A stretch of DNA of 64,000 nt from Bacillota bacterium (GTDB lineage: Bacteria > Bacillota > Clostridia > Acetivibrionales > DSM-1351): assembly GCA_023416275.1 (NCBI GenBank), contig JAEZIB010000155.1, positions 1-64,000 on the forward strand. The letters run 5' to 3'. Below, piece after piece: positions 52,632 through 60,483 of this stretch; position 1 is the first letter of the stretch, and the number at the start of each line of letters is the position of its first letter. The translations under genes were made by a program, and so were the position numbers. The notes beneath the pieces are model-generated. The model had not been told where the DNA came from and searched no databases. It saw only the letters and a program-made list of their open reading frames with translations.

Positions 52632-53615
52632 TCAAAACCACTTATTTCGTTTAATAACCATCAATAGACCAATTACAGCCATCGGCACAAATATCATTCC
52701 AAAAACTATCCAGAATGCAAAACTAAATTTAGCCAATGGGATACCTTCTACATTCATGGAAAACAATCCACTCACTAATGTCATAGGAAAAACTATAACC
52801 TGCAAAGTTGTAAATGTTCGCATTAAATTATTCATCCTATGGGAAGTCAATGATTCATAGGTTGTATCAATGGCCTCTACAACTTCTTTGTAGTTCTCCA
52901 GCATATCCCAAATTTTTTCAGCTTTATCTGTAATATCGTCAAAGTACATTTCCATATCTTCAGGAAGATATTTCCTAATTGCCTTTTCCAGTATCAGTAT
53001 AACAGGTCTGAGAGGCTTAAGTACTCTTCTGTAGTTAATTATCTGCATCTTTGCTATTGAAATTTCTTCAAGCATAACTCTTTTTTGCTCTCGAAATATC
53101 TTTTTGTTCAATGTATCCAGCATATTACCTATTTTGTCCAACATTGGAAAACAGTAATCAAAAAGTCTCTTAATTATTTCATATAACAAAAGGGCAGAAC
53201 CCTCAGCCATAAAATTCTCTCTTGCTTCTTGCTTTAAATGACACATGTTAGAGAAAGCAACTAAAGGCTTTAGTTCTCCTTCATGTAATGTTATTAAATA
53301 ATTGTGACCCAAAAAAATATCTATCTCTTCAGAATCAAGTCTCATGGTATCTTTACGATATCTAGGAAAGTGCATTACTATAAAACAATAATCGTCATAT
53401 TCATCAACCTTCGAACGCTGATGCTCTGTCAAGCAATCCTCTAAAGGCAACTCATGGAAATCATATTTCTCTTCCAGCATATCAATTTCTTTTTTAGTGG
53501 GTTTAGTAATATCTATCCATGTAAGCCCATTGAAAGTAATTTGCTTTATCTCAGTTACAGCTTTTTCTATTTGCAGCGTTTGTTTTTTGTCTTGAAAAAA
53601 AGATAATGACAACAT
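52632..53615 (-). CDS. CorA-like divalent cation transporter
   Basis: A 327-residue protein with a large cytoplasmic domain (residues 1-260: LHEGELKPLVAFS, the long stalk helix with RRVLKPLRPVI) and two C-terminal transmembrane helices. The pore motif between them, normally GMN (YGMNF), reads SMN in LFSMNVEGIP, so ion selectivity may differ from Mg2+ CorA. The ATG directly follows GGGGGAC TTTTT, the 3' half of a hairpin in a structured leader (53616-53760), which suggests cation or other ligand control. Confidence 0.88.
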   Translation of the reverse strand: MLSLSFFQDKKQTLQIEKAVTEIKQITFNGLTWIDITKPTKKEIDMLEEKYDFHELPLEDCLTEHQRSKVDEYDDYCFIVMHFPRYRKDTMRLDSEEIDIFLGHNYLITLHEGELKPLVAFSNMCHLKQEARENFMAEGSALLLYEIIKRLFDYCFPMLDKIGNMLDTLNKKIFREQKRVMLEEISIAKMQIINYRRVLKPLRPVILILEKAIRKYLPEDMEMYFDDITDKAEKIWDMLENYKEVVEAIDTTYESLTSHRMNNLMRTFTTLQVIVFPMTLVSGLFSMNVEGIPLAKFSFAFWIVFGMIFVPMAVIGLLMVIKRNKWF

Positions 53616-53760
53616 AAAAAGTCCCCCATTCGAAGGGAGGACATACTTCTATACTTGTAGCAGTTTTGAAGCCAAGCTGCACATAGCCCTCCCAAAAATT
53701 ATATAATTATGATAATAACTACTATGATACGGGTCTGCGCCCACTTGAATTCACCACCTT
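53616..53760 (-). promoter_or_regulatory. Structured leader of the corA-like gene, candidate riboswitch
   Basis: On the minus strand: GGGCGCAGACCC (53731-53744) can form a small stem; GGGAGG (plus 53688-53693) pairs with CCTCCC (plus 53635-53640) enclosing a ~47-nt core CTATGTGCAGCTTGGC...; the same CCTCCC can instead pair with GGGGGAC (plus 53621-53627), making a stem followed by TTTTT and the ATG. The two stems are mutually exclusive, and the second also hides the only Shine-Dalgarno-like run. The M-box core sequences are not present. Confidence 0.6.
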
Positions 53761-53851
53761 AATTTTTAATTAATAATAGCACTAGCTTAGTATACTACTT
53801 ATCATGTCGTAAATACAAGCTATTTATTTCTGAAATTTACCTATGTAAAAT

Positions 53852-54586
53852 TTATATTAAAAATCCACCATTAGGACTAATAACCTGTCCAGTAATAAAA
53901 TTTGCCTTTTCTTGAGCCAAAAAAGCAATTGTCTCTGCAACATCAATACATTTCCCTATTGTTCCAAGAGGCGTTTGATCCATTAAGTCCTCAAATGATG
54001 CTTTATCCAAATCTGAATTCATATCAGTATCAATAACCCCAGGCGCCACACAATTTACCTGTATACCAGAAGGTCCAAGTTCCTTGGCTAATGCCTTTGT
54101 TAAGCCAATAACAGCTGCTTTTGTTGCAGAGTATAGGACTTCACAAGATGCTCCGGTTATTCCCCATATGGATGAAATATTGATTATTTTACCCGATTTA
54201 TTCCTAATCATAGCTGGCAAAACACCTTGACAGCATAAAAACATACCTTTAACATTAATATCAAACATATTATCCCATTCTTGCGTTGAAATATCTGTAA
54301 AAAGTCTTTGTTTTGCAATACCTGCATTATTAACTAATATATCGATTTCTCCGAATTGCTTGTTTACTGAATTTATCATGCTATCAACCTGTTCTTTGCA
54401 GCTTACATCAGCTTGTACAGCCATCACACTACATTTTTTCTCCAGCAACACATTTACCAAAGCAACAGCTGCTTCTTTGCTATTGTTATAGTTTATGGCT
54501 ACATTATAACCATTTTGGGCAAATAATTTTGCAGTTTCATAGCCTATTCCTTTTGATGCTCCAGTAATCAATACTGTTTTACACAT
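53852..54586 (-). CDS. Short-chain dehydrogenase/reductase (FabG-like)
   Basis: A 244-residue SDR. TGASKGIG (cofactor site), NNAGIA, the catalytic Ser/Tyr/Lys set in ISSIWGITG, YSATKAAVIGLTKALAKEL, and NCVAPGVIDTDM are all present. The closest family is 3-oxoacyl-ACP reductase, but a stand-alone gene without fab neighbours can serve other substrates. The ATG at 54584-54586 has GGAGG upstream; a longer frame to 54625 does not. Followed upstream by the DJ-1-like gene. Confidence 0.92.
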   Translation of the reverse strand: MCKTVLITGASKGIGYETAKLFAQNGYNVAINYNNSKEAAVALVNVLLEKKCSVMAVQADVSCKEQVDSMINSVNKQFGEIDILVNNAGIAKQRLFTDISTQEWDNMFDINVKGMFLCCQGVLPAMIRNKSGKIINISSIWGITGASCEVLYSATKAAVIGLTKALAKELGPSGIQVNCVAPGVIDTDMNSDLDKASFEDLMDQTPLGTIGKCIDVAETIAFLAQEKANFITGQVISPNGGFLI

Positions 54587-54658
54587 TAACCTTTTCCTCC
54601 AAATAAAACAAAAAATCAAAATCAATTATTTTAACAATCAAACGATAGTTTGCCCATT

Positions 54659-55243
54659 CTATTTGTTATAGCAGGTTATTGTTTTAAAGAATTCCTGCTT
54701 ATCAAAGTCGTCCTTGAACATACCAAAATAATCAGCAATTTCTATAGCAAAATCCACAAATGAAATCCCCTTAGAAGTAATTACATTTTTGTCTCGTACT
54801 ACCCTTGTATTAACAAAATTTTCTCTTGGAAATGGATCATCTTCATTGCCAAAAGCTTCTCTTCTTGCCTGAGTCCATTCTACAATTGATGTGGTATATT
54901 TGACATTTTTTAATATGCCTGCCTTTGCAAAATATCTAGGTCCTGCACAAATTGCTGCAAGTAATTTTCCACTATTATTAAATTCATTTATTAGAGTGAG
55001 CATTTCCTCTTTTACAACTGGATTCCATCCACCCGGTATAATAAATCCAGTATAATCATCCGAAACTGCCGCTGCCACAGTAATTTCCGGCATATAAACC
55101 ATTCCGCCCTTACTTTTTACAGGTCTTCTGTCATATGCACAAGTTACTATTTGCTTTGACAGTTCATGTCCAAGCAAATGAGTGGCATAAACCACTTCAA
55201 AATCAGCCATATCATCATACATAAATACTAAAACTTTTTCCAT
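54659..55243 (-). CDS. DJ-1/PfpI family protein
   Basis: A 194-residue protein of the type I glutamine amidotransferase fold. The nucleophilic Cys is in LLAAICAGPRYFAKAG (about residue 98), with Glu in DMADFE and no His right after the Cys as in glyoxalase forms (AGPRY). Relatives are deglycase/chaperone-like or ThiJ proteins. The ATG at 55241-55243 is behind GTGGGAGGT of the composite repeat. A SDR gene follows downstream after 70 bp. Confidence 0.88.
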   Translation of the reverse strand: MEKVLVFMYDDMADFEVVYATHLLGHELSKQIVTCAYDRRPVKSKGGMVYMPEITVAAAVSDDYTGFIIPGGWNPVVKEEMLTLINEFNNSGKLLAAICAGPRYFAKAGILKNVKYTTSIVEWTQARREAFGNEDDPFPRENFVNTRVVRDKNVITSKGISFVDFAIEIADYFGMFKDDFDKQEFFKTITCYNK

Positions 55244-55607
55244 CCTAACCTCCCACACCTATTAATGTAAAAATAATTTACTCAACTTTCCCACATAAAA
55301 AATCTATCAGTGTTCAAACTTATCAATGGTTTGTTACTGAAATAGTTGCACATCCGGCAAGCTTTTTTACCAATTAATTCATGCAATTGTTTCTAACCCA
55401 TCTTTCCTGTGATAAGTTGAACACCTCCCTACTCAAAAAAATGTTTGCACAAACGTTTTTGATCTATACGTCCTTACACTGCCAAAAAGCCGCTAATTAC
55501 TTTCTTACAAAAACACAGTGTAGAATTAGCTGCACATATATAAAAATGCACAAATGGCCTTTTAAGCTCGAAATAGCACTATGTTTGCACCAACTACTCT
55601 TTCGAGC
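55244..55607 (-). repeat. Composite element with nested MITE between the cysteine-cluster gene and DJ-1 gene
   Basis: In gene direction: a hairpin unit (55566-55607; arms AGCTCGAAA and TTTCGAGCT, core GCAAACATAGTGC) whose first arm encodes the last residues (SSKE and stop) of the upstream gene; a degenerate small hairpin; CAGTGTAAGG; then a MITE of the AACTCAACTTT family (55280-55421); then a terminal block AGGTGTGGGAGGT (55248-55260) that is the DJ-1 ribosome binding site. The MITE lies between the two parts of the composite. Confidence 0.75.
55280..55421. mobile_element. MITE-like element inside the composite repeat
   Basis: Left end ACTCAACTTTC (55280-55290) and right end AAGTTGAAC (about 55414-55421) with the shared inner segment TTATCAATGGTTTGTTAC. 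The right end is imperfect. The element matches the families at 20246 and 48119. Confidence 0.65.
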
Positions 55608-55854
55608 TAGTTTGCTCTTCCAACATATCCAAATACAATATTGCCTCACTTTGAGAATAACCGCACATTTCTTCAGATGGCATTAAAGCTGCACATACTT
55701 TTGGTCTTTCAGTCTTACCAAAAAGCTTACATCTATTTTGATCAGAAAGCTGAATGCACCTTACTCCAGCAGGTTTACCATTTGGCATTCCTGGAATAGC
55801 TGATGATATTGATGGTGAAATGCAACAAGCACCACAGTTATCTCTACAGTCCAT
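55594..55854 (-). CDS. YkgJ-type cysteine-cluster protein
   Basis: An 86-residue protein with the cysteine pattern of the zinc/iron-chelating YkgJ family: CRDNCGACC near the start, CIQL, CKLFG, RPKVCAAL and MCGYS. Its C-terminus SSKE is encoded by the first arm of the composite hairpin, so the insertion either changed or created its end. The ATG follows GAGGTGTAAAGA. Function unknown; metal binding is inferred. Confidence 0.85.
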   Translation of the reverse strand: MDCRDNCGACCISPSISSAIPGMPNGKPAGVRCIQLSDQNRCKLFGKTERPKVCAALMPSEEMCGYSQSEAILYLDMLEEQTSSKE

Positions 55855-55880
55855 TCTTTACACCTCACTATGCGAAATAA

Positions 55881-56348
55881 TTATTCCCAGCTTTTAAAAG
55901 GATTTTCTACAAGATTTGAATTAAAATATCTTATGTCAGATGTTATCTCATTTCCTACCCAATCAGGCTTTGCAAATGTCTGATGCTCGTTCTCCAACTC
56001 TATCTCAGCTGTAACAAGACCTTCATTTACACCTAGAAATTCATCAACAACCCATTTACAACCCTCATATGTCAAGAAATATCTGAACTTTTCTATAATA
56101 GGTCGAATACATAGCTTGTCAAGCATTCTTTCAGCATCCTGCATAGGAATGCTATATTCATACTCTTCTCTACTGCAAGACTTAGTTTTACCTTTTATTG
56201 TCAAAAAGCCTTGTCCATTGAAACTTCTGACTCTAACTGTTCTTTCAAAATCAACACTTAAATATCCCTGTTTAAATAAAGCTTTACTACCAGTACTTTT
56301 ATATTTATCACTTAAAACAAGAAATTTTTTCTCTATTTCTGTAGCCAT
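55881..56348 (-). CDS. CYTH domain protein
   Basis: A 155-residue protein of the CYTH (triphosphate tunnel metalloenzyme) superfamily. It begins MATEIEKKFLV, the signature ExExK, and has VRVRSFNGQGFLTIKGK, EYEYSIP and the C-terminal EIELE, all tunnel residues. Substrate may be inorganic triphosphate or thiamine triphosphate. Start ATG 56346-56348 follows AGGAGAC; a longer frame to 56405 lacks a ribosome binding site. Confidence 0.93.
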   Translation of the reverse strand: MATEIEKKFLVLSDKYKSTGSKALFKQGYLSVDFERTVRVRSFNGQGFLTIKGKTKSCSREEYEYSIPMQDAERMLDKLCIRPIIEKFRYFLTYEGCKWVVDEFLGVNEGLVTAEIELENEHQTFAKPDWVGNEITSDIRYFNSNLVENPFKSWE

Positions 56349-56480
56349 TTTTTGTCTCCTATAATTACTAATATAATTATATCTCATAAAGTTATATTTA
56401 TACAATATCCTATTATCATAGCAAGTTGGTTCAAAAAGAACAGCCTATTTCTAAGCATGCAAAACTTCCTATCGCACAGA

Positions 56481-56510
56481 AAAAGCCCGGTTAGAAAACC
56501 GAGCTCTTTC
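56481..56510 (-). terminator. Terminator after yqeY
   Basis: On the minus strand AGCTCGGTT pairs with AACCGGGCT (loop TTCT) and is followed by TTTTTC, a few bases after the yqeY stop. Confidence 0.85.
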
Positions 56511-56954
56511 TTATACTAATAATTTTTTAACTATTTGATTTACCAGTTTACCGTCGGCTTTACCTTTAGTCTCAAGCAAAACCACCTGCATAACCTTTCC
56601 GATATCCTTAGCAGAAAGAGCTCCTGTTGAAGAAATAGCGTTCTTTACAATTCCTTCAATTTCCTCTTCACTCAATTGCTGCGGTAAATACTTTTTTAAC
56701 ACTTCAATTTCAGCTTTTAGATTATCTATAAGATCCTGTCTACCACTTTTTTCAAAGTCAGGTAAAGTATCAACTCTCTTTTTAACTTCTTTGGCAATAA
56801 TCTCAACTATAGCATCATCGTCTAGGGTGACCTTCGTGTCTTTTTCAACCTGAAGCACTGCCGACCTCGCCACTTGAATAGCTGTTTTTGAAGCTGTATT
56901 GCCATCCTTCATGGCTACTTTTAAATCCTGAACTAACAAAGCTTTTAATGACAT
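56511..56954 (-). CDS. yqeY: GatB/YqeY domain protein
   Basis: A 147-residue protein with an N-terminal helical domain (LVQDLKVAMKDGNTASKTAI) and the C-terminal YqeY domain (DIGKVMQVVLLETKGKADG, QIVKKLL). It resembles the tRNA-binding tail of GatB and is often encoded directly after rpsU, as here, 36 bp downstream. Its role is unclear; tRNA or amidotransferase-related activity has been suggested. The AAGGAG-like site GGAGATATTTGTT precedes the ATG. Confidence 0.95.
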   Translation of the reverse strand: MSLKALLVQDLKVAMKDGNTASKTAIQVARSAVLQVEKDTKVTLDDDAIVEIIAKEVKKRVDTLPDFEKSGRQDLIDNLKAEIEVLKKYLPQQLSEEEIEGIVKNAISSTGALSAKDIGKVMQVVLLETKGKADGKLVNQIVKKLLV

Positions 56955-56990
56955 AACAAATATCTCCTGTAAACTACTATTGTCACAGTT

Positions 56991-57167
56991 TTATTTGAAT
57001 TTTCTTTTTCTTGCAGCTTCAGATTTCTTTTTTCTCTTAACACTAGGCTTCTCGTAATGCTCTCTCTTTCTAACCTCAGCTAAAACACCTGACTTAGCAC
57101 AAGATCTTTTAAACCTTTTGAGAGCACTATCCAAAGACTCATTCTCTTTAACTCTTACTTCAGACAC
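56991..57167 (-). CDS. rpsU: 30S ribosomal protein S21
   Basis: A 58-residue basic protein starting at GTG (57165-57167) behind GGAGGGAGGG. It reads (M)SEVRVKENESLDSALKRF, then KRSCAKSGVLAEVRKREHYE and KPSVKRKKKSEAARKRKFK, a standard S21. It binds near the 3' end of 16S rRNA. Followed by yqeY, the common rpsU-yqeY order. It is easily missed because it is short and starts with GTG. Confidence 0.97.
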   Translation of the reverse strand: MSEVRVKENESLDSALKRFKRSCAKSGVLAEVRKREHYEKPSVKRKKKSEAARKRKFK

Positions 57168-57333
57168 AAAATTTCCCTCCCTCCGATAATAGCAATTGTG
57201 CCGGGAAAATAGCCGTAGTATGTTAACAACATACTATAGGGAATTATGCTAATTACAGCACACAGTATATTATATATTAATTTTCAAAATTGTGTCAACC
57301 TTTATTTATAAAACACAAATAATAATAGTTAAT

Positions 57334-57678
57334 TTAAAGTATTTTAGTTCCCAGTTCTCTTCCACCAACAATATGATAATGTATATGAAAAACCGTTTGA
57401 CCAGAGTCCTGACCACAGTTATTAATAAGTCTATAGCCACTTTCAGCAATTCCTAACTTTTTTACTATTTCATTTACAGCCAAATGAATATCCTTCATAA
57501 CATCAACATTCTCAACAGTTAATTCATTATGAGAAGCAATATGTTGTTTTGGTACAATCAGAACATGTACAGGGGCTTCAGGTTCAATATCTAAAAACGC
57601 ATAAACTTTTTCAGTTTCATAAACAGGCGTTGAAGGTATTTCCCTGTTAACTATTTTGCAAAAAAGGCAATCATTCAT
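57334..57678 (-). CDS. HIT family nucleotide-binding protein
   Basis: A 114-residue histidine-triad protein of the Hint branch. The zinc site CLFCKI, DIEPEAPVHVLIVPKQHI and the triad VFHIHYHIVGG are visible. Such proteins hydrolyse nucleoside phosphoramidates. Start ATG follows GGGAGGAAAAG. It lies alone, 167 bp downstream of the rpsU start region on the same strand. Confidence 0.95.
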   Translation of the reverse strand: MNDCLFCKIVNREIPSTPVYETEKVYAFLDIEPEAPVHVLIVPKQHIASHNELTVENVDVMKDIHLAVNEIVKKLGIAESGYRLINNCGQDSGQTVFHIHYHIVGGRELGTKIL

Positions 57679-57987
57679 TACTTTTCCTCCCTCATTATAG
57701 AAAAAACAAATTATTTTAAAAGCTCAAAAGCTTTAATAACTATGTACTAAATTTTTATTATATAGAGCTTACTAATTTGTTATGTATATTATTACCTAAA
57801 ATACTTTCAAATTATCATCAAATCAATAATACCATCATTTAATTTGCTTTTCAATTATAGAAATTGTTGCTTTTTCTTTTGTTTGAACATCTGTATAAAT
57901 TTAAAAATCTTATGCTCTTACAAATATCTTTTGCAAAATTTCATGTTTTCCATATTATTTCCACAAATAAAATGAATACAAATAATC

Positions 57988-58041
57988 CATTCTTAGTAAA
58001 TTAATAAAGAGTTTATATTATTTATTAATTTACTAAGAATG
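57988..58041. repeat. 21-bp perfect inverted repeat before argJ
   Basis: The arms are 57988-58008 (starting CATTCTTAGTAAATTAAT) and 58021-58041 (ending TTTACTAAGAATG), with a 12-nt loop GAGTTTATATTA. Perfect complementarity over 21 bp, AT-rich. It lies in the ~550-bp gap between the HIT gene and argJ, ~50 bp upstream of the ARG-box-like palindrome. May be a bidirectional terminator or the remains of an element. Confidence 0.8.
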
Positions 58042-58093
58042 TTTACCAAAATTTAGTATTTTAGCACATTTATTATATTGAATAATTAATTTT

Positions 58094-58156
58094 ATGTATA
58101 ATTATACATATATAATGTCAAATATAATTGATTCATTTAGTAAATTTATGTATAAT
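58094..58156 (+). promoter_or_regulatory. ARG-box-like operator before argJ
   Basis: ATGTATAATTATACAT (58094-58109) is a perfect 16-bp palindrome that fits the ArgR/AhrC ARG-box pattern, and a half-site ATGTATAAT is at 58148-58156. TTGAAT (58077-58082) lies just upstream. This suggests arginine-responsive repression of argJ; the exact promoter is not resolved. Confidence 0.6.
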
Positions 58157-58231
58157 CTACTTACAAATATAGCTTTTAATAACAATATAATAAATTCAAT
58201 AAGGTTAAATTATAACCTATGGAGGTTAATC

Positions 58232-59434
58232 ATGAATATTATAGAAGGCGGAGTTACAGCTCCTAAAGGATTTAAAGCTGCTGGCGTAGCTTGCGGAATT
58301 AAAAAAAATAATAAAAAAGATTTGGCAATTGTTTGTTCTGAAGATACGGCAGTTGCTTCTGGTGTATTCACTACAAATATCGTAAAAGGACATTCCCTTC
58401 AGGTATCAATGGAGCATATAAAAAATGGGTTTGCAAGAGCTATAGTCATTAACAGTGGCAATGCTAATGCCTGTGTTGGAGAAAGCGGCTATAACGATGC
58501 CAAGGACATGACTAAATTAACTGCTGAACTCTTGCATTGTGAGCCTGAAGACATTCTTGTTAATTCAACTGGTGTTATTGGTTCAAAGCTAAATATGCCA
58601 AATATTCGCTCAGGAATAAGATCTGCTATCAATGCACTTAGCATTGATGGAAGCTCAGATGCTGAAGAAGCAATTATGACAACAGATTTAATGCCCAAGG
58701 AAATTGCAGTTGAAATAGAAATACAGGGCGAAAAAGTTCGTATTGGCGGTATATCAAAAGGCTCTGGAATGATTCATCCAAATATGGCTACTATGATTGG
58801 GATAATTACTACTGATGCTAATATATCAAGAAGTTTGCTTGATAAAGCCCTAAAGCACTGTGTAAAGACAACATTTAACAGAGTTTCTGTTGATGGAGAT
58901 ACCAGTGTTTGCGATTCAGTTTTTGTATTGGCAAATGGTTTTGCAGATAACGATGCTATTGTAAAGGATGATTATGAATATTCAGTATTCGTTGATGCTC
59001 TTATGTATGTTTGTACTTATCTTGCAAAATTAATGGCCAAGGATGGCGAAGGTGCTACTAAGCTTATCGAAGTTATTGTTGACGGAGCATTAGACGAAAC
59101 TGATGCATATAAAGCAGTATGTGCAGTTGCAAAGTCGCCACTGGTTAAAACTGCAATATTCGGAGAAGATGCAAACTGGGGCAGAATTATTACTGCTGTA
59201 GGATATTCAGGTGCTTCCTTTGACCCAAATCTAACCGATATTCATATAGGTGACCTTCTAGTTTGCAGAAATGGCTGTGCAGTTAATTTTGATGAAAATA
59301 CAGCTAAAGAATTGCTAAAGAAAAAGGAAATTGTTATTAGGATTAATTTGAAAAAGGGCAATGCCTCTGATAGAATTTGGACATGTGATTTATCCTATGA
59401 TTATGTAAAAATTAATGGAAGCTACAGAAGCTAA
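58232..59434 (+). CDS. argJ: Bifunctional ornithine acetyltransferase/N-acetylglutamate synthase ArgJ
   Basis: About 400 residues starting MNIIEGGVTAPKGFKAAG behind GGAGGT; the frame to 58094 is upstream noise. ArgJ recycles the acetyl group between N-acetylornithine and glutamate in arginine synthesis. The self-cleavage nucleophile is Thr in MATMIG (about residue 190), preceded by KGSGMIHPN; FNRVSVDGDTSVCDSVF and the C-terminal DLSYDYVKINGSYRS are also conserved. It stands alone without argC, argB or argD, so the rest of the pathway is elsewhere. An ARG-box-like site lies upstream. Confidence 0.96.
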   Translation: MNIIEGGVTAPKGFKAAGVACGIKKNNKKDLAIVCSEDTAVASGVFTTNIVKGHSLQVSMEHIKNGFARAIVINSGNANACVGESGYNDAKDMTKLTAELLHCEPEDILVNSTGVIGSKLNMPNIRSGIRSAINALSIDGSSDAEEAIMTTDLMPKEIAVEIEIQGEKVRIGGISKGSGMIHPNMATMIGIITTDANISRSLLDKALKHCVKTTFNRVSVDGDTSVCDSVFVLANGFADNDAIVKDDYEYSVFVDALMYVCTYLAKLMAKDGEGATKLIEVIVDGALDETDAYKAVCAVAKSPLVKTAIFGEDANWGRIITAVGYSGASFDPNLTDIHIGDLLVCRNGCAVNFDENTAKELLKKKEIVIRINLKKGNASDRIWTCDLSYDYVKINGSYRS

Positions 59435-59486
59435 TTCTAGCTTCAAAAGCCAAACAGATATCCCCTACAATAAACTAAAGTTATTC

Positions 59487-59529
59487 CAATCGGCTTTATA
59501 GGCAGTTTTTTAAGGCCGATTGTTTTTTT
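59487..59529 (+). terminator. Terminator after argJ
   Basis: CAATCGGC (59487-59494) and GCCGATTG (59515-59522) form an 8-bp stem followed by seven Ts (59523-59529). Confidence 0.85.
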
Positions 59530-59813
59530 AGCATAATCCTTTGCAGCGTTTCACCTCCACTTTTTAAGCTAACCTTCATTTCGCTTATAGCCAGCGCGAC
59601 AAAAATAGTATTTATTATTTTTTTTGCTGACAAAGACTTTGAATAGTAACATGATTAATTACAAATACTATATTTTAAATAAACTGACAAAATTCACTTA
59701 CATATACCAATTTTATAAGAATTAAAAAATAATTTGCCGATTTTTTCTTATACTGATATAATAAATCTTAAGGGTATATTTTATCTATAGTTACTACTTA
59801 GGGGGTATTGCTT

Positions 59814-60230
59814 ATGTCTACACAATTAGTTCTATTTAAAGTTAATAACGAAGTATTTGCCATTAATATTAATAGTGTAAATATTATTGAGAAAATTAGT
59901 GATATTTACAAGGTGCCTGATACTCCGGAATATATTGAGGGACTAATTAATCTCAGGGGCAAGGTTCATACGGTTTTTAACGTGAGGAAAAAATTTGGTT
60001 ATCCGCCAATTGAGTTTGATGAAAGTACTCGTATTATTATATTGAATCACCAATCGGTTGTTGGATTGCTAGTTGATGAAGTATGCGAAATAATTGGTTA
60101 TGAAGAGTCAGATATTAAACCTGCGCCACAGCTTATTTCCGGTTTATCTGGTAAGTTCTTTAGTGGTGTTGCTGAAAAAGATGGTAAAATTGTACTTATT
60201 TTGGATTTAGAAAAATTACTCGAGAAATAA
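59814..60230 (+). CDS. cheW: CheW-like chemotaxis adaptor
   Basis: A ~138-residue CheW domain protein: QLVLFKVNNEVFAININSVN, VPDTPEYIEGLINLRGKVHTVFNVRKKF and VGLLVDEVCEIIGYEESDIK (segments at about residues 4-100) match the family. CheW links chemoreceptors to CheA. It is a single gene far from other chemotaxis genes and is preceded by ~280 bp containing no other gene. Start ATG 59814 is behind GGGGGT. Confidence 0.92.
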   Translation: MSTQLVLFKVNNEVFAININSVNIIEKISDIYKVPDTPEYIEGLINLRGKVHTVFNVRKKFGYPPIEFDESTRIIILNHQSVVGLLVDEVCEIIGYEESDIKPAPQLISGLSGKFFSGVAEKDGKIVLILDLEKLLEK

Positions 60231-60354
60231 AATTTATATTGTGCTACTTAAAACTGATAAGTCTGCCAAAAATTTTAAGCTTTACACTCCTTTTATATGG
60301 CACTCATACCAGTTCGGTAGCACTTTTTTGTATTATAATTTAACAAAAAATTAA

Positions 60355-60395
60355 ATAACATATATAAACTAATTTAATTAATTTATATATGTTAT
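60355..60395. terminator. 14-bp inverted repeat between cheW and pstA
   Basis: ATAACATATATAAA (60355-60368) and TTTATATATGTTAT (60382-60395) form a perfect 14-bp stem with a 13-nt loop between convergent genes. AT-rich, with T-runs on both sides, so a bidirectional terminator is likely. Confidence 0.65.
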
Positions 60396-60483
60396 ATCTA
60401 TTTTTCCACTATATTTAAAAACCAATCATTAAATGCTCAGTTTGAATTCGTTAAAATAATAATTAATTGCCGTTATAGAGCTT

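Noticed and set aside
53616..53760. M-box magnesium riboswitch
   Set aside because: The conserved M-box segments (a GGTGAGGCTCCT-like start and the GACGCCAA-like core) are not found, although the gene is CorA-like. Left as an unassigned structured leader.
59580..59660. Third copy of the TCAATTACTAT element upstream of cheW
   Set aside because: Only an internal stretch (AGCCAGC...AAAATA...TTTATTATTTT) resembles the pst copies; no terminal repeats could be found.
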